64,000 nt of DNA from Niallia endozanthoxylica (GTDB lineage Bacteria; Bacillota; Bacilli; Bacillales; Cytobacillaceae), in assembly GCF_008710145.1 (NCBI RefSeq), contig NZ_VYKL01000025.1, positions 1-64,000 on the forward strand, given 5' to 3'. A program made the translations under genes and the position numbers. Position 1 is the stretch's first letter. Each line of letters starts with the position of its first letter. The notes under the pieces were generated by a model. The model saw only the letters and a list, made by a program, of their open reading frames with translations, ran no database searches and was not told where the DNA came from. Shown in pieces: positions 26,129 through 36,078 of the stretch.

Positions 26129-27817
26129 CTATATCTTGAACTTCCCAATGAGCATCTGCAAATCTACCGCCATAGTGGATAGGGCATTTGCTGAAGAAGA
26201 GATTTCTTCCATTGCTGCCAATTGTTCCTCTGTAGCCGCCGATACACCTTGTGTACCTGAAGAAGTAGACTCAGAGACTTCAGTAATGAATTGCATCGAT
26301 TGAACAATTTGCTCAGATCCTGCAGCCATTTCCTGAACAGCAGAGGAAATCTCTTGAATTTGTATAGTTACTTCATTGATAGAACCTTCGATTTGTCTGA
26401 AGGATTGTCCAGCTGTATTGACTATCCCAATCCCTAAAAATACCTCTTTTGCCGCTACATCCATAGACTCTACGGCTTTATTGGTTTCTCCTTGGATAGC
26501 AGATATTAGTTGGGAGATTTTCTGAGCTGAACCTGCGGACTGCTCTGCTAACTTACGCACCTCGTCAGCTACCACTGCGAAACCTCTTCCATGCTCTCCT
26601 GCTCTTGCCGCTTCAATCGCGGCATTTAATGCAAGGAGATTGGTTTGTGCAGCAATATCGGTAATCGCTCCGATAATTTGGCCAATTTCTTTTGAGCGCT
26701 CTCCTAGTCCCCCGATCACTTCAGATAATCCATTTACTGTTTGATTAATGGAGTTCATCTGCTCGACGGCAGATTTGATGGCCTGTCCACCTTCTAATGC
26801 TTTCTCAGAAGCATCGATAGCAGAAGAGGATACACTGTGAGCATGATTCGCCACTTGTTGTATACCAATAGACATTTCGCTGATTGTTTGAGAAGTTTCT
26901 TCCACACTTTGTACTTGGTTATCGACACCAACAGCTACTTCCTGCATGGCTGATGCAATATGTTCTGTAGCCTGACTGGTTTGCTCTGCACTTGCTGTCA
27001 ATTGTTGCGCTGAAGCGGCTACCTGTTCAGCATTAGAACCCACTTGACGAATCATTTCACGAAGACTGATTGTCATTTGATTAAAAGAATGTGCTAAATC
27101 ACCAATTTCATCTTTATTTCTTACCTTAATTTCCTCTGTAGTCAAATCTCCAGATGCCATTTTTTCTACTGCTTCGGCTATAGCCACGACTGGTTTTGAA
27201 ATCATACGACCAATATAAACAGCAATCATTACACCGACTGCCATAGCAATAATTCCTAGAACTAACACGATATTCATACTTGATTGGACTGCTGCTGTTG
27301 TTTCTTTATTTCCATTATCTAATAAACGTTGTTGATATTCTGTGAATTCTTGTATCTTTTGATCAAACCGTTTGACAATTTCTCGGCCTTGCGTAGATAT
27401 TAGATTGGCATATTCACCTGTCTCATCCTCCTTAAGTTGAAAGACTACTTCAGAAAATTGATAATACTCCTGTTGAATTTGATTTAATTCCTGCAGCATT
27501 CCCTTTGCTGTCGGATGCGTAATAATACTGTCCAATATTTTACTTGTTTCTTGATATTGTTCATATGCTTCATTAAAGCTATTGAGTGCGGTATCATCCC
27601 CTAAAATCATAAACCCGCGAAGTCCGACTTGTTCTTTTTTTATAGCTAAATCTAACTCCTTAATCAAAATAAGCTTAGTTGCTTTATCATCAATTAACTC
27701 ACTATAATTATTGTCGACCGATTTAAGCTCAATATAGCTGATGACTACTGTAGCTGCCAAAATGATCAATACACCAAAAAAACCCGCAAAAAGCTTTTTA
27801 CCTACTGTCATCTTCAC
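26129..27817 (-). CDS. Methyl-accepting chemotaxis protein
   Basis: Transmembrane chemoreceptor of 562 residues. TM1 at about 9-29, an extracellular four-helix-bundle ligand domain about 30-180 ([15 protein letters not shown] is typical of 4HB_MCP), TM2 about 185-207, HAMP about 208-262 ([22 protein letters not shown]), then the coiled-coil signalling domain with tip [26 protein letters not shown]. It ends at ...[10 protein letters not shown] and has no CheR-binding pentapeptide. GTG start behind AAAGGGG. Ligand unknown. Confidence 0.92.
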   Translation of the reverse strand: MKMTVGKKLFAGFFGVLIILAATVVISYIELKSVDNNYSELIDDKATKLILIKELDLAIKKEQVGLRGFMILGDDTALNSFNEAYEQYQETSKILDSIITHPTAKGMLQELNQIQQEYYQFSEVVFQLKEDETGEYANLISTQGREIVKRFDQKIQEFTEYQQRLLDNGNKETTAAVQSSMNIVLVLGIIAMAVGVMIAVYIGRMISKPVVAIAEAVEKMASGDLTTEEIKVRNKDEIGDLAHSFNQMTISLREMIRQVGSNAEQVAASAQQLTASAEQTSQATEHIASAMQEVAVGVDNQVQSVEETSQTISEMSIGIQQVANHAHSVSSSAIDASEKALEGGQAIKSAVEQMNSINQTVNGLSEVIGGLGERSKEIGQIIGAITDIAAQTNLLALNAAIEAARAGEHGRGFAVVADEVRKLAEQSAGSAQKISQLISAIQGETNKAVESMDVAAKEVFLGIGIVNTAGQSFRQIEGSINEVTIQIQEISSAVQEMAAGSEQIVQSMQFITEVSESTSSGTQGVSAATEEQLAAMEEISSSANALSTMAVDLQMLIGKFKI

Positions 27818-28032
27818 AAATATGATCCCCTTTCTGTCTCTATATGGAAATATCCTATGTACGTGTTCTATTCTTTCTACACTAAAACGAGCTCACTAGA
27901 TTAATAATCAGGAGATTTAAATTTTTACATATATAAAGATTATAAATTACTAGTTCATTTGTCGCGGTGATAATTATCACGGAAGTAGGGGTTGAAGTAC
28001 GCTTAAAATCATCGCACTTTTCCGTGACTCAC
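27818..28032. other. Intergenic stretch with a short palindrome
   Basis: GTGATAATTATCAC (27967-27980) is a perfect 14-bp palindrome about 150 bp upstream of the MCP gene. It resembles a Fur/PerR half-site pair lacking the central base, so regulator identity is open. No gene is seen here. Confidence 0.4.
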
Positions 28033-28035
28033 GAC

Positions 28036-28083
28036 AAATAGCCGTACATCATGATTTATCTATCAGATGTACGGCTATTTTAT
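28036..28083. terminator. Terminator of the OFA-family carrier gene
   Basis: Perfect 15-bp stem AAATAGCCGTACATC / GATGTACGGCTATTT (28036-28050 and 28066-28080) with a 15-nt loop; TTTT follows on the plus strand. Confidence 0.8.
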
Positions 28084-28122
28084 TTCCTCATGCAGCGTGA
28101 ATCCTTTTTTACTAAAATATAC

Positions 28123-29391
28123 TTATCCTGCGGCTATTTGTTCTTTCTTATTTGATTCTTCATTTCCCAAGGACACTTTATCAGGTTTAACAACGAATAT
28201 ACTAATGAAAGTCGCAATCGTGAAGAGAGCCATAATGACATATAACACCATTGTATAGGATTGTGTCTTTTCTAGAATAAAGGCACTTAGCTGGTTGCCT
28301 GTCAGCCCCGCCCATGCCCAAGCAGACAAGGCCAATCCGTGTATAGTAGAAACATGATCTAAACCAAAGCGGTCAGATAATAGCGGTGGCAGTGATGAAA
28401 ACCCTCCGCCGTAACCTGCATTGACGATACAAAGCAAGGCGATAATAAGGATCGCGATAGATTGATTAATCCCATCAAACACAACGGTTAATAATAGGGC
28501 TGCAATAGATAAAAGGAAAATAATTTTATAGATGGAGTTACGATCTTTGAATCGGTCAGCCCATGAAGAGAAAGCAATCCGTCCGCCTGCATTAAAAATA
28601 GCGGTTAACGAACTAACTAAACCAATCGCCCCAAATCCAATGAATGCTAAAATGCCTTTTTCCTGTGAAATTAAAGCTAACCCGCATGTAATATTAATAT
28701 AGAACATCAACCAAATACCGATAAATGTTTTATTGGTTAACACCTTTCGATAGCTAAAGCTCCTGCTTTGTACACTTTCTTCTCTATATCCGGCTGGTTT
28801 CTTTAGAAGCAAGTGTCCAATAACCATCATCACTAAATAAATCCCTGCTAAAATATAAAACATGGTATAGACATTGGCAGGATTTACTAAAACTCCGTCA
28901 TTGTTCCTTTCTCCAAGCAGTTCTTCCATTAAAGGACTTGCAATAACCTTCGCTAGGCCAAAACCTGCAACAGCAAGGCCTGTTGCTAACCCTTTTTGCT
29001 TCGCAAACCAAAGCATTAATGTTTTGACCGGTGTTAAATAACCGATACCAAGTCCAATCCCCATTACAATTCCATAAGAAACATAAATACCTATCAATGA
29101 TTTTTGATAAATAAAGAAGCCTGTTCCTGCCATCCCAACAACAAAAAATATGGCCGCAAGCAGTGACGACTTATGAATGTCTTTTTCAACCAATTTCCCA
29201 CCAAAAGCGGCAGACATACCGAGAACAAAAATAGCTAAACTAAAGGCCCATTCCACTTCACTAACAGGTCTCCCAATGTAAGTGGCAATATCGCCCTTGA
29301 ACAAGGACCAACAGTACACTGTACCAATGCTGCAGTGAATGAGTAATGCTGGAAGTACAGCACGAATCCACTTGTTATCAAAATTCTTCAT
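28123..29391 (-). CDS. MFS carrier of the oxalate:formate antiporter (OFA) family
   Basis: Membrane carrier with 12 transmembrane helices, 422 residues from the ATG at 29391 (GAGGGG, 7 nt upstream; the frame opens at 29412). HCSIGTVYCWSLFKGDIA near the N-terminus and GIGLGIGYLTPVKTLMLWF are hallmarks of the OFA/YhjX group, whose members exchange oxalate, formate, pyruvate or related monocarboxylates. No oxalate-decarboxylating enzymes are nearby, so the substrate is unknown. Its long AT-rich leader shows no clear operator. Confidence 0.87.
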   Translation of the reverse strand: MKNFDNKWIRAVLPALLIHCSIGTVYCWSLFKGDIATYIGRPVSEVEWAFSLAIFVLGMSAAFGGKLVEKDIHKSSLLAAIFFVVGMAGTGFFIYQKSLIGIYVSYGIVMGIGLGIGYLTPVKTLMLWFAKQKGLATGLAVAGFGLAKVIASPLMEELLGERNNDGVLVNPANVYTMFYILAGIYLVMMVIGHLLLKKPAGYREESVQSRSFSYRKVLTNKTFIGIWLMFYINITCGLALISQEKGILAFIGFGAIGLVSSLTAIFNAGGRIAFSSWADRFKDRNSIYKIIFLLSIAALLLTVVFDGINQSIAILIIALLCIVNAGYGGGFSSLPPLLSDRFGLDHVSTIHGLALSAWAWAGLTGNQLSAFILEKTQSYTMVLYVIMALFTIATFISIFVVKPDKVSLGNEESNKKEQIAAG

Positions 29392-29770
29392 TTCATAACC
29401 CCTCATTTCCATTCAACCCAAAATTATAACTACGAATATTATCTTTTTATTGAAACAATACATTCGTTTATATAATACACAACAACAAAATTACAGTTAA
29501 AATTTAGGTTAAATTTAGTTTATATACGAACATTAACAAAATCATTATATATTATCTTCGTATATAAAAAAATGATAATTTTTAACATATAGGTAGTTAT
29601 AATAAGGAAAACTACTAAAAAAACATGGCAACGATGTTAAAATATTGGACGTATCATACTTCCCAACTTACAATCCGCAAATAAAAAACAGCCTAATCAT
29701 AATAATTAGACTGATTCCAAGTAAAAAATGAACAAACGGTTTCTAATCATAAAAAAACAAATCCCACAAA
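29392..29770. other. AT-rich intergenic region, no gene seen
   Basis: Very AT-rich leader of the OFA carrier and the space after the MBL-fold gene. A weak hairpin (CTAATCATAATAATTAG) lies near 29690-29710. No open frame with a ribosome site is visible. Confidence 0.4.
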
Positions 29771-29797
29771 AAAATTCCCCTTGTTAAACAGGGGAAA
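29771..29797 (-). terminator. Terminator of the MBL-fold gene
   Basis: TTCCCCT / AGGGGAA stem right after the stop codon, with an A-run on the plus strand giving a U-run on the minus transcript. Confidence 0.75.
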
Positions 29798-29798
29798 T

Positions 29799-30647
29799 TT
29801 AATAACCATTTACAAAGTTAACAATGGTTTCTTTTTCGTCTTCTGTCAGTTCCCTTTTTACATACTTTTCGTATTCCTTCATGATTTTCTCTTTATCTCC
29901 ATTGCAACTCTCTGTATATTTCGCAATACTTCTAAGCTTGACGGCTTCCTGATTAAATTCTTCTTTTGAAATTGGCTTTTGATGCGATGGGATATATGTA
30001 TCTGCCTCAAACGATTCTAATTCATCTAATAGCCGCAGTGTTTCCTTGATTGTATAGTTGTCTTTTTCGGAAAAAATATCTGGGTAAATGCAATCACCAA
30101 GAAAGAGAATCTTTTCTTCTTTGATATATATGACTGCTGAATCTGCAGCGTGATCTCCTCCAACATGTTGAACGATACAGGTGACCCCGCCAAGATCAAT
30201 TTCTACTCTTTTTTCAAAAGTTACATCTGGCAGAACAATCGTGATGTCTCGATGATCCTTGTATTCTTCCTTAATGGCCTTTGCACAAAATTCAATTTCT
30301 GACCCTTCTCTCACTCGTGCGTCTAATGCCTCATCAGACCATGAAAGCGGGAGTAGCTTCTCTATTTCTTTTTTTGTTTCTTTCGAAGCAATGGAAACCG
30401 TATGAGATAATCCTGAAAGACCAAAGATATGATCCCAATGCCAATGAGTGAGAACAACTATGTCAGGATTGGGAACCTCCCTTTTTAAAAGTTCTTCTAG
30501 AAAATAATTTGCATGGTCTTCCGAGTTGCCTGCATCAATCATTAATGTCTTGTTCTTGCCTGCCACCATCCCTAAAATGGGCCGGTCGGTCACTGATACG
30601 GGCGTGCTATACCAAAAAGTTTTACCTATTTTATTTATTGAGTGCAT
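29799..30647 (-). CDS. MBL-fold metallo-hydrolase
   Basis: Metallo-beta-lactamase-fold hydrolase of 282 residues with the metal-binding motif THWHWDH near 60-67, a later His in VQHVGGDHAADSAVIY, the Asp in FLGDCIYPD and a His in IPSHQKP. The N-terminus (WYSTPVSVTDRPILGMVAG) resembles a Bacillus group of uncharacterised secondary-metabolite-type hydrolases. No signal peptide, so cytoplasmic. ATG behind AAAGGTGG. Monocistronic; substrate unknown. Confidence 0.85.
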   Translation of the reverse strand: MHSINKIGKTFWYSTPVSVTDRPILGMVAGKNKTLMIDAGNSEDHANYFLEELLKREVPNPDIVVLTHWHWDHIFGLSGLSHTVSIASKETKKEIEKLLPLSWSDEALDARVREGSEIEFCAKAIKEEYKDHRDITIVLPDVTFEKRVEIDLGGVTCIVQHVGGDHAADSAVIYIKEEKILFLGDCIYPDIFSEKDNYTIKETLRLLDELESFEADTYIPSHQKPISKEEFNQEAVKLRSIAKYTESCNGDKEKIMKEYEKYVKRELTEDEKETIVNFVNGY

Positions 30648-30880
30648 AAAGAGCTGCCACCTTTCTTTTATTATTCTGAGCCGAATGGCGGCTGTTTACT
30701 CACAAGGGGATTTCAAAAAAACGCATTTATATATGATGGGGTTCTATATAACTAAATGAGTTTTTTTCTATTAAGAGGGAGTCCGACAATGACTATGGCC
30801 TGCTTCTATTACCGTTTTCATTAACTAACTTATATTAGGTTGAGGGTTTGGAAAGTCTATTTTAGAAAGGAGTGGATAAA

Positions 30881-31888
30881 ATGAGTAATACAAGTAAGCA
30901 TATGCCTTTTCTAGATTTAACTGCAACCGAAGTATCTAACCTTTGGTCTTCCTTTTTAATGAACAGTATGCAACAAAGACTTCTTGAATATTTTTTTGCC
31001 AGTACAGAAGATAGCACAATAAAACTAGTAATAGAAAAGATGCTAGATCAATCTAGAAGGAATATCATTGAGCTCAAGGAGATATTTGACCAAGAGAAAC
31101 TTAATGCTCCTCTTGGTTTTACCAATGAAGACGTGAGAATTGATGCAACCAAAGTATTTTCTGATACATTTATCGTACATTTTTGTTTTGATCTAACACA
31201 CCTCTCTTTGAGTACCTATCCTATTGCATTAGCAGACTGCACCAGAAACGATATTCGAGATCACTTTCAGAAAAACATTGCATTTACAGTAAAAATTCAA
31301 AATGAAATTGTAGACATCATGTTATCCAAAGGAATATATTTGAGACCTCCACAAGTAGCGATAGATAGTGAGGTGGAATATGCTGAGAACTTCATGTATC
31401 TTAATGGTTTTTTTGGAGGTTCAAGACCTTTAAATGTTGCTGAAATCGCAAATTTATCAAGGATTATACATAGGGCACAGTTTTCAAAAATGGTCTTTGT
31501 TACCTTTAGTAAATTAGCCCAAACAAAAGATTTAAAGAAACATTTTGGTAAAGGTAGAGATGGGATTGAAAAAGTATTAGATTCACTTCAAGAAGTTCTT
31601 GATAACGAAAATATTCCGATTTCAGCCTCAGGGGACTATCAAATTTCCAATACAGAGATACCTCCTTTTTCCGATAAGTTAATGTTGTTTTTTGTAAATA
31701 CTTGTTTGGGCATATTCTGTTTTGCTATGGTCAGTCAGGCTATGACTTCTAGTTTAAGAACAGATATAGTTTCTAAATTAAGTAAAATATCGGATGATAT
31801 GAAGAAGTTTTATGGAATGGGTTTACTTTTAGCAATAAAAGAAAACTGGTTTGAACAACTTCCCCAAGCTGTTGATAGAAAAGTTTAG
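30881..31888 (+). CDS. DUF3231 family protein
   Basis: 335-residue protein from the ATG at 30881 (AAAGGAG, 8 nt upstream; a GTG at 30872 is less well spaced). Two related all-helical halves of about 165 residues, each beginning with LTATEVSNLWSSF- or LNVAEIANLSRII-like sequence, match the duplicated DUF3231 fold, distantly ferritin-like. The family is common in spore-forming Bacilli; its function is not established. A clean terminator follows at 31982-32007. Monocistronic. Confidence 0.85.
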   Translation: MSNTSKHMPFLDLTATEVSNLWSSFLMNSMQQRLLEYFFASTEDSTIKLVIEKMLDQSRRNIIELKEIFDQEKLNAPLGFTNEDVRIDATKVFSDTFIVHFCFDLTHLSLSTYPIALADCTRNDIRDHFQKNIAFTVKIQNEIVDIMLSKGIYLRPPQVAIDSEVEYAENFMYLNGFFGGSRPLNVAEIANLSRIIHRAQFSKMVFVTFSKLAQTKDLKKHFGKGRDGIEKVLDSLQEVLDNENIPISASGDYQISNTEIPPFSDKLMLFFVNTCLGIFCFAMVSQAMTSSLRTDIVSKLSKISDDMKKFYGMGLLLAIKENWFEQLPQAVDRKV

Positions 31889-31981
31889 TTAGATATTTAA
31901 TTATTTGTTCATAATAAATACCTTATAAGAAAGTCTTAACTAAAAAATATTTTTCACATAATAAAGCTTATGCTGATCAAT

Positions 31982-32007
31982 AGGGTTGCTGAGGCAACCT
32001 TTTTTTA
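31982..32007 (+). terminator. Intrinsic terminator after the DUF3231 gene
   Basis: GGTTGC-TGAG-GCAACC followed by seven T residues; a textbook Rho-independent terminator, 95 bp past the stop codon. Confidence 0.9.
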
Positions 32008-32188
32008 TTTGACTAACATGTGCAATGTTGAAAAGGACAACAGAAAATCCGTACAATCGTTGAAAACATAAATTTAAATAATTCCTTTTCCATTCTGAAC
32101 AAACCATAAAAATAACGCCTCTCGGAACGTGTCAAGTTATACTGTCATAAATTGATTAGGTAAAGCAACATACTTTGGAGGAAAGAGA

Positions 32189-32443
32189 ATGAACCCTATG
32201 TATGCCTATCGAGTAAATCCGCAAATAACACAAAATGGGCCCATGCAAGTTATTGTCATAGAACCTTTTGTATATGAAGCGCTACGCAGTCTAATAGGAA
32301 AAAGAGCCGTCCTTGATACCACACGTGGTTCCGTTAGCGGAATGGTTGTTGATGCAAAGCTTGATCATGTTGTCATAAAAGAGCATGATTCTACATTCTT
32401 TGTTCGCCTACGTGAAATCGTTTGGATAATGCCTGAATCTTAG
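32189..32443 (+). CDS. yuzF: DUF2642 family protein (YuzF-like)
   Basis: 84-residue protein with the DUF2642 core: FVYEALRSLIGKRAVLDTTRGSVSGMVVDAKLDHVVI..., FFVRLREIVWIMPE. This is a small Sm-like beta-barrel pattern also found in Bacillus spore-coat-associated proteins such as YuzF and CotO neighbours. ATG behind GGAGGAAAG. No partner gene nearby. A role in spores is plausible from family membership, but nothing here proves it. Confidence 0.8.
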   Translation: MNPMYAYRVNPQITQNGPMQVIVIEPFVYEALRSLIGKRAVLDTTRGSVSGMVVDAKLDHVVIKEHDSTFFVRLREIVWIMPES

Positions 32444-32613
32444 ACCTACCCATGATTTCATTAGCTACCGCCCAAATCCAAAGATAAAGTAAGTCTTCTA
32501 AACAGCATCAATCACACGAGCCTTTCTTAATAGATAGCCCCCAATAGATGGCAGTAAATTTTATGCAAACCATAGAAAATATAGGATATGGTTCGCCATA
32601 TCACAGTCACAGC

Positions 32614-32645
32614 CAACCACCACTAAATATTTGTTAGTGGTGGTT
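32614..32645. terminator. Hairpin between yuzF-like and unknown genes
   Basis: AACCACCACTAA / TTAGTGGTGGTT, perfect 12-bp stem with a 7-nt loop, between convergent genes. No U-tract, so termination is uncertain. Confidence 0.55.
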
Positions 32646-32677
32646 CGGCAAGTTTAAAAATATGAAATGAAAGAAAT

Positions 32678-33316
32678 TTATTCCGGTATGATGATTTCCA
32701 TCTTCCCTTCCAGACAAGCTATCTCTATCACCTGATCAACAAACAAATAGGGTGTATCAAATCGATCCTGTTTTTTCATAGCCAGATAATGATTATTAGC
32801 AGTAAGGACAGGGAATACCGCATTCGTCTTCTTAAACATATTTTGCTGAACCTCTATTTCAGCCATCAAAATGATTTGTTTTTGAGAGATAGCAAAAAAG
32901 AGCTTCCCAATTTCTCTATCATTGTCCACAATGGAAATCTGTTGGAGGATGGAAATAAGGCAAGTGACAAAATCATTCATCTGCTCGTTTGTTAAACCAT
33001 CCAACTGCCCTTCCTCTAAAGCTTTGTTCACTCCATTTTTCATTTCCTTGAAGGAAAATACATCTTCAATTCTAAGAGCCTGTTTCGTTTTTCCAAGGCT
33101 TTCAAACTTTTTTCTCACTTCAAATAAATAGTCCTTAATAAAACCTGCATACTGTTCCCGCAGCACAACCAAATCTGTAAGTTCATTCATGCTGCGAATC
33201 TCTTTGCATCGATGGCGGATTAATTGTAAAAAGGCATAAACATCCTTCTCATCAAATGTATGATTCACTAATTTACGATAATAATATTCTAATAATGATT
33301 GTTCTTTCTTATCCAT
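32678..33316 (-). CDS. Unknown 212-residue protein
   Basis: I do not recognise a family. The protein is soluble and charged, rich in helices: an N-terminal helical part (KEQSLLEYYYRKLVNH, about 1-100), a middle segment SILQQISIVDNDREIGKLFFAIS, and a C-terminal beta-like end DRFDTPYLFVDQVIEIACLEG. ATG behind AGGAGAGA. A decayed copy with a 506-bp deletion, carrying the same 3' end and the same promoter region (TTGTACAAC), lies at 40765-40926. The gene family has therefore been duplicated in this genome. Confidence 0.65.
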   Translation of the reverse strand: MDKKEQSLLEYYYRKLVNHTFDEKDVYAFLQLIRHRCKEIRSMNELTDLVVLREQYAGFIKDYLFEVRKKFESLGKTKQALRIEDVFSFKEMKNGVNKALEEGQLDGLTNEQMNDFVTCLISILQQISIVDNDREIGKLFFAISQKQIILMAEIEVQQNMFKKTNAVFPVLTANNHYLAMKKQDRFDTPYLFVDQVIEIACLEGKMEIIIPE

Positions 33317-33460
33317 CTGTCTCTCCTAGTAGTTATATTCATATCTTTCTTATTGTACAACTTATAAGTTACAGAGAATATTACTATTATGTATCCAACT
33401 TATTAAATCGACATAGGAATTCTTTTTCTATCATGTACGGGTAGTAAACATGGTTCTTCC
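33317..33460. promoter_or_regulatory. Promoter region of the unknown 212-residue gene
   Basis: Contains ATTGTACAACTTATAAGT at about 33352-33370, which is preserved in the decayed copy near 40906. TTGTACAA is palindromic. No gene is seen here. Confidence 0.35.
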
Positions 33461-33462
33461 GC

Positions 33463-33520
33463 TAGATAGTTGACTCATCCGTGTGAAAAGTCCTTTTCAC
33501 ACGGATGAGTCAACTATCTA
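33463..33520. repeat. Perfect 28-bp palindrome
   Basis: Positions 33463-33490 and 33493-33520 are exact reverse complements, separated only by TC. This is far longer than a typical terminator and has no U-tract. It lies alone between the acoC terminator and the promoter of the unknown 212-residue gene. Confidence 0.95.
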
Positions 33521-33604
33521 TTAGTATATGTCGAAATATTAAAAAGGACATATATATGTTAAAAAGGTCTATACTTGAGATTAGTAACATAACAATAAAA
33601 TTTG

Positions 33605-33649
33605 ATTGAAACACCGGGAAGGTTCTCGTACTTCACTCTCTATTTCAAT
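33605..33649. repeat. Dispersed GGGACGGTTC-type repeat (copy)
   Basis: ATTGAAACACCGGGAAGG followed by TTCTCGTACTTC and ending TATTTCAAT. The ends ATTGAAA/TTTCAAT are inverted. It matches the family seen at 23071, 47256, 51561, 58121 and 61864. Confidence 0.6.
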
Positions 33650-33683
33650 GGAAATAAACACTCATCAGCATTTCATACAAAGC

Positions 33684-33735
33684 AAAAAGAGACTAACAAT
33701 AGACGGCTAAGCCTCTCTACTGTTCATCTCTTTTT
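33684..33735 (-). terminator. Terminator of the acetoin dehydrogenase operon
   Basis: AAAAAGAGA...CAATAGACGG / ...CTGTTC...TCTCTTTTT forms a stem with U-rich ends on the minus strand, just past the acoC stop codon. Confidence 0.7.
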
Positions 33736-33743
33736 CTTGTTTA

Positions 33744-34988
33744 TTAAAGAACTAATAAATAAGGATTTTCAATATAGTTAACTAAGGTACTTAAAAATTC
33801 AGCCGCCAATGCACCGTCTGCTATTTGGTGGTCGAAGGTGAGGCTTAATGGAATTTTCTTAACGGATTTAACCTTGCCTTCTTCATCAAGGATTAATTCA
33901 TCCTGGAAAGCCCCTACTCCTAAGATACCTGTTTCTGGTGTGTTCAGAATAGGTGTAAAGTATTCAATTCCACTGGCTCCAAGGTTTGTAATGGTGAAGG
34001 TTGAGCCAGTTAGTAGATCTCCGCTTGCCTGACCGTTTCTTGCTTTCGTCGAGATTTCTTTTATTTCTTTTGCCAGAGCACCGATTGTTTTTTGGTGTGC
34101 ATCCTTAACGACAGGGACTAATAAGCCATCATCCAAAGAAGTTGCAATCCCTAAATGAACCTCGTCAAATTCTGTCAGCTGACCATCCTGATAGTGAGAG
34201 TTCATTTTCTTCAAATCTTGTAAAGCTAAAACCGTTGCTCGAGCAATTAATACCGTCAATGTAAGCTTGACATCTAAATCAGCTGTCTCAATTTTGTTTC
34301 GAAGCACCTTTTGGAAATCTATTAGGCTATCAGCATTTGCCTTTCGATGTAAAGTCAATTGAGCAGTTTGTCCCAAGCTTCTACGCATATTGCGAGCAAT
34401 GGCTTTTCGCATTGGATTCAGGCCTTCACCAATAGATTCATAATTGGCAGCAGGCGCAGGTACAGCCAGGGCCGCTGCAACTTGTGACTCTGCTTGATAA
34501 TCATATCCACTCGCTAAAACACGTTGAATATCCCGTTTGGTAATTCTACCATTTCCGCCGGTTCCCTTTATTAAATCCTTATCCAGATTATTTTCTTTTA
34601 CCATTTTTCTTGCTAATGGAGTAATAAAAATCCGGCTGCCTTTGACTTTGTTTTGTTCTGTTTTAACCAAATTAGCACTAGGATTAGCCGCTTCTTCACG
34701 GCTAGCTGAAGGCTGATCGGCCTTTGCTTCATTCGTTACAGGCACTTCGCCCTCTTCTCCAATTATAGCAATAGTCGCACCTACTTCTAATTGATCATCT
34801 ACATTCGCATTTTTCGCTAGTAAAATACCTGTAATGGGAGCTTCAACGTCTTGGTTTAATTTTTCAGAACTGATCATTAAAACAGATTCGCCCTCATTAA
34901 CGGGTTCTCCCACTTCTTTATACCATTCCACAATCGTACCTTCTGTCATTGTCATTCCTAATTTAGGCATTACAATTGTTTCACTCAT
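33744..34988 (-). CDS. acoC: Dihydrolipoamide acetyltransferase E2 of the acetoin dehydrogenase complex
   Basis: Core subunit that accepts the acetyl group on lipoyl-lysine and passes it to CoA. The 414-residue protein has one lipoyl domain (1-78; lipoyl Lys43 in SSEKLNQ), a linker, the E1/E3-binding domain about 117-152 (ITPLARKMVKENNLDKDLIKGTGGNGRI), and the catalytic domain from about 185 with HQIADGA near the end. ATG behind AGGAGGTG. Last gene of the lpd-acoA-acoB-acoC operon. Acetoin rather than pyruvate specificity is inferred from the sigma-54 regulator and promoter. Confidence 0.88.
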   Translation of the reverse strand: MSETIVMPKLGMTMTEGTIVEWYKEVGEPVNEGESVLMISSEKLNQDVEAPITGILLAKNANVDDQLEVGATIAIIGEEGEVPVTNEAKADQPSASREEAANPSANLVKTEQNKVKGSRIFITPLARKMVKENNLDKDLIKGTGGNGRITKRDIQRVLASGYDYQAESQVAAALAVPAPAANYESIGEGLNPMRKAIARNMRRSLGQTAQLTLHRKANADSLIDFQKVLRNKIETADLDVKLTLTVLIARATVLALQDLKKMNSHYQDGQLTEFDEVHLGIATSLDDGLLVPVVKDAHQKTIGALAKEIKEISTKARNGQASGDLLTGSTFTITNLGASGIEYFTPILNTPETGILGVGAFQDELILDEEGKVKSVKKIPLSLTFDHQIADGALAAEFLSTLVNYIENPYLLVL

Positions 34989-35001
34989 TCTTATTCACCT
35001 C

Positions 35002-36060
35002 CTAGTTCCTTACTTGTTGTTTTTTCAAATCAGCGATTAATTCTTCCGCAACAGTCAGCACTTTATTTGCATCTGGAATATAGGCTTGTTCCAAATTAAA
35101 TGCAAATGGTACTGGTGTATTTGGCGCACATACTGTTTTAATCGGGCCATCTAAATAATCAAACGCTTTATCCGCCACGACGGATGCAATATCCGTTGCT
35201 GTGTTATTATGTGGATTCGATTCATCCATGACAATCAAGCGGCCTGTTTTCTTCACAGAGTTCAGAACAGTTTCTTCATCCCATGGTGCTACTGTTCTTA
35301 AGTCAATAACTTCCACTGAAATTCCATCCTTATCCAATGTTTCTGCTACCGTATGGGCTACGTGCACCATTTTACCGATTGCCACAATGGTAAGGTCTGT
35401 TCCTTCTCTCGTTATATTGGCTTTTCCGATTTCAATCGTATAATATTCTTCAGGTACCTCCCCTTTCATGCCATAAAGGGTCTTGTCTTCTGAAAAAACA
35501 ACTGTGTTATCTTCTTCAATCGCCGCTAGCATCAATCCTTTTGCATCATATGGATTGGAAGGAACAACCACTTTAACACCTGGAATCGCACCAAACATTC
35601 CATACAAGGTTTGGGAGTGCTGCGCAGCCGCTCCTACACCTGCCCCATGGACGGTCCGAACAGTTAGAGGGATTTTTGCCTTTCCGCCGAACATATAGCG
35701 CATTTTGGCTGCTTGATTTAAGATTGGGTCCAAAGCGAATCCAACGAAATCATTAAACATTAATTCTGCAATCGGACGTAAACCTGTAGCGGCAGCACCT
35801 ACTGCAGCACCAAAATATGCATGCTCTGCGATTGGTGTATCAATGACACGTCCGCGGCCGAACTCTGTTACCATCCCCTTGGATAATCCGAAAACACCGC
35901 CAAATGCATCATCATAACGGCCATCGTCTTTCACTAAATGATCAACTTCAGCGCCTCCCGCTACATCCGTACCAATTAAAATAACGGTTTCATCTTTTCT
36001 CATTGCCTGTGACATCGCCTCAGTAATAGCAGTCATAAAAGTTACTTCTCTTTTTGTCAT
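35002..36060 (-). CDS. acoB: Acetoin dehydrogenase E1 beta subunit
   Basis: Beta chain of the thiamine-diphosphate-dependent E1 heterotetramer, 352 residues. Transketolase pyrimidine-binding domain 5-180 (TFMTAITEAMSQAMRKDETVILIGTDV..., PIAEHAYFGAAVGAAATGLRPIAELMF) and C-terminal domain from about 200 (VEVIDLRTVAPWDEETVLNSVKKTGRLIVMDE). ATG behind AGGAGGAATG. It lies 18 bp after acoA and 13 bp before acoC, a normal E1-E2 operon spacing. Confidence 0.9.
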   Translation of the reverse strand: MTKREVTFMTAITEAMSQAMRKDETVILIGTDVAGGAEVDHLVKDDGRYDDAFGGVFGLSKGMVTEFGRGRVIDTPIAEHAYFGAAVGAAATGLRPIAELMFNDFVGFALDPILNQAAKMRYMFGGKAKIPLTVRTVHGAGVGAAAQHSQTLYGMFGAIPGVKVVVPSNPYDAKGLMLAAIEEDNTVVFSEDKTLYGMKGEVPEEYYTIEIGKANITREGTDLTIVAIGKMVHVAHTVAETLDKDGISVEVIDLRTVAPWDEETVLNSVKKTGRLIVMDESNPHNNTATDIASVVADKAFDYLDGPIKTVCAPNTPVPFAFNLEQAYIPDANKVLTVAEELIADLKKQQVRN

Positions 36061-36078
36061 TTTTCATTCCTCCTATTC

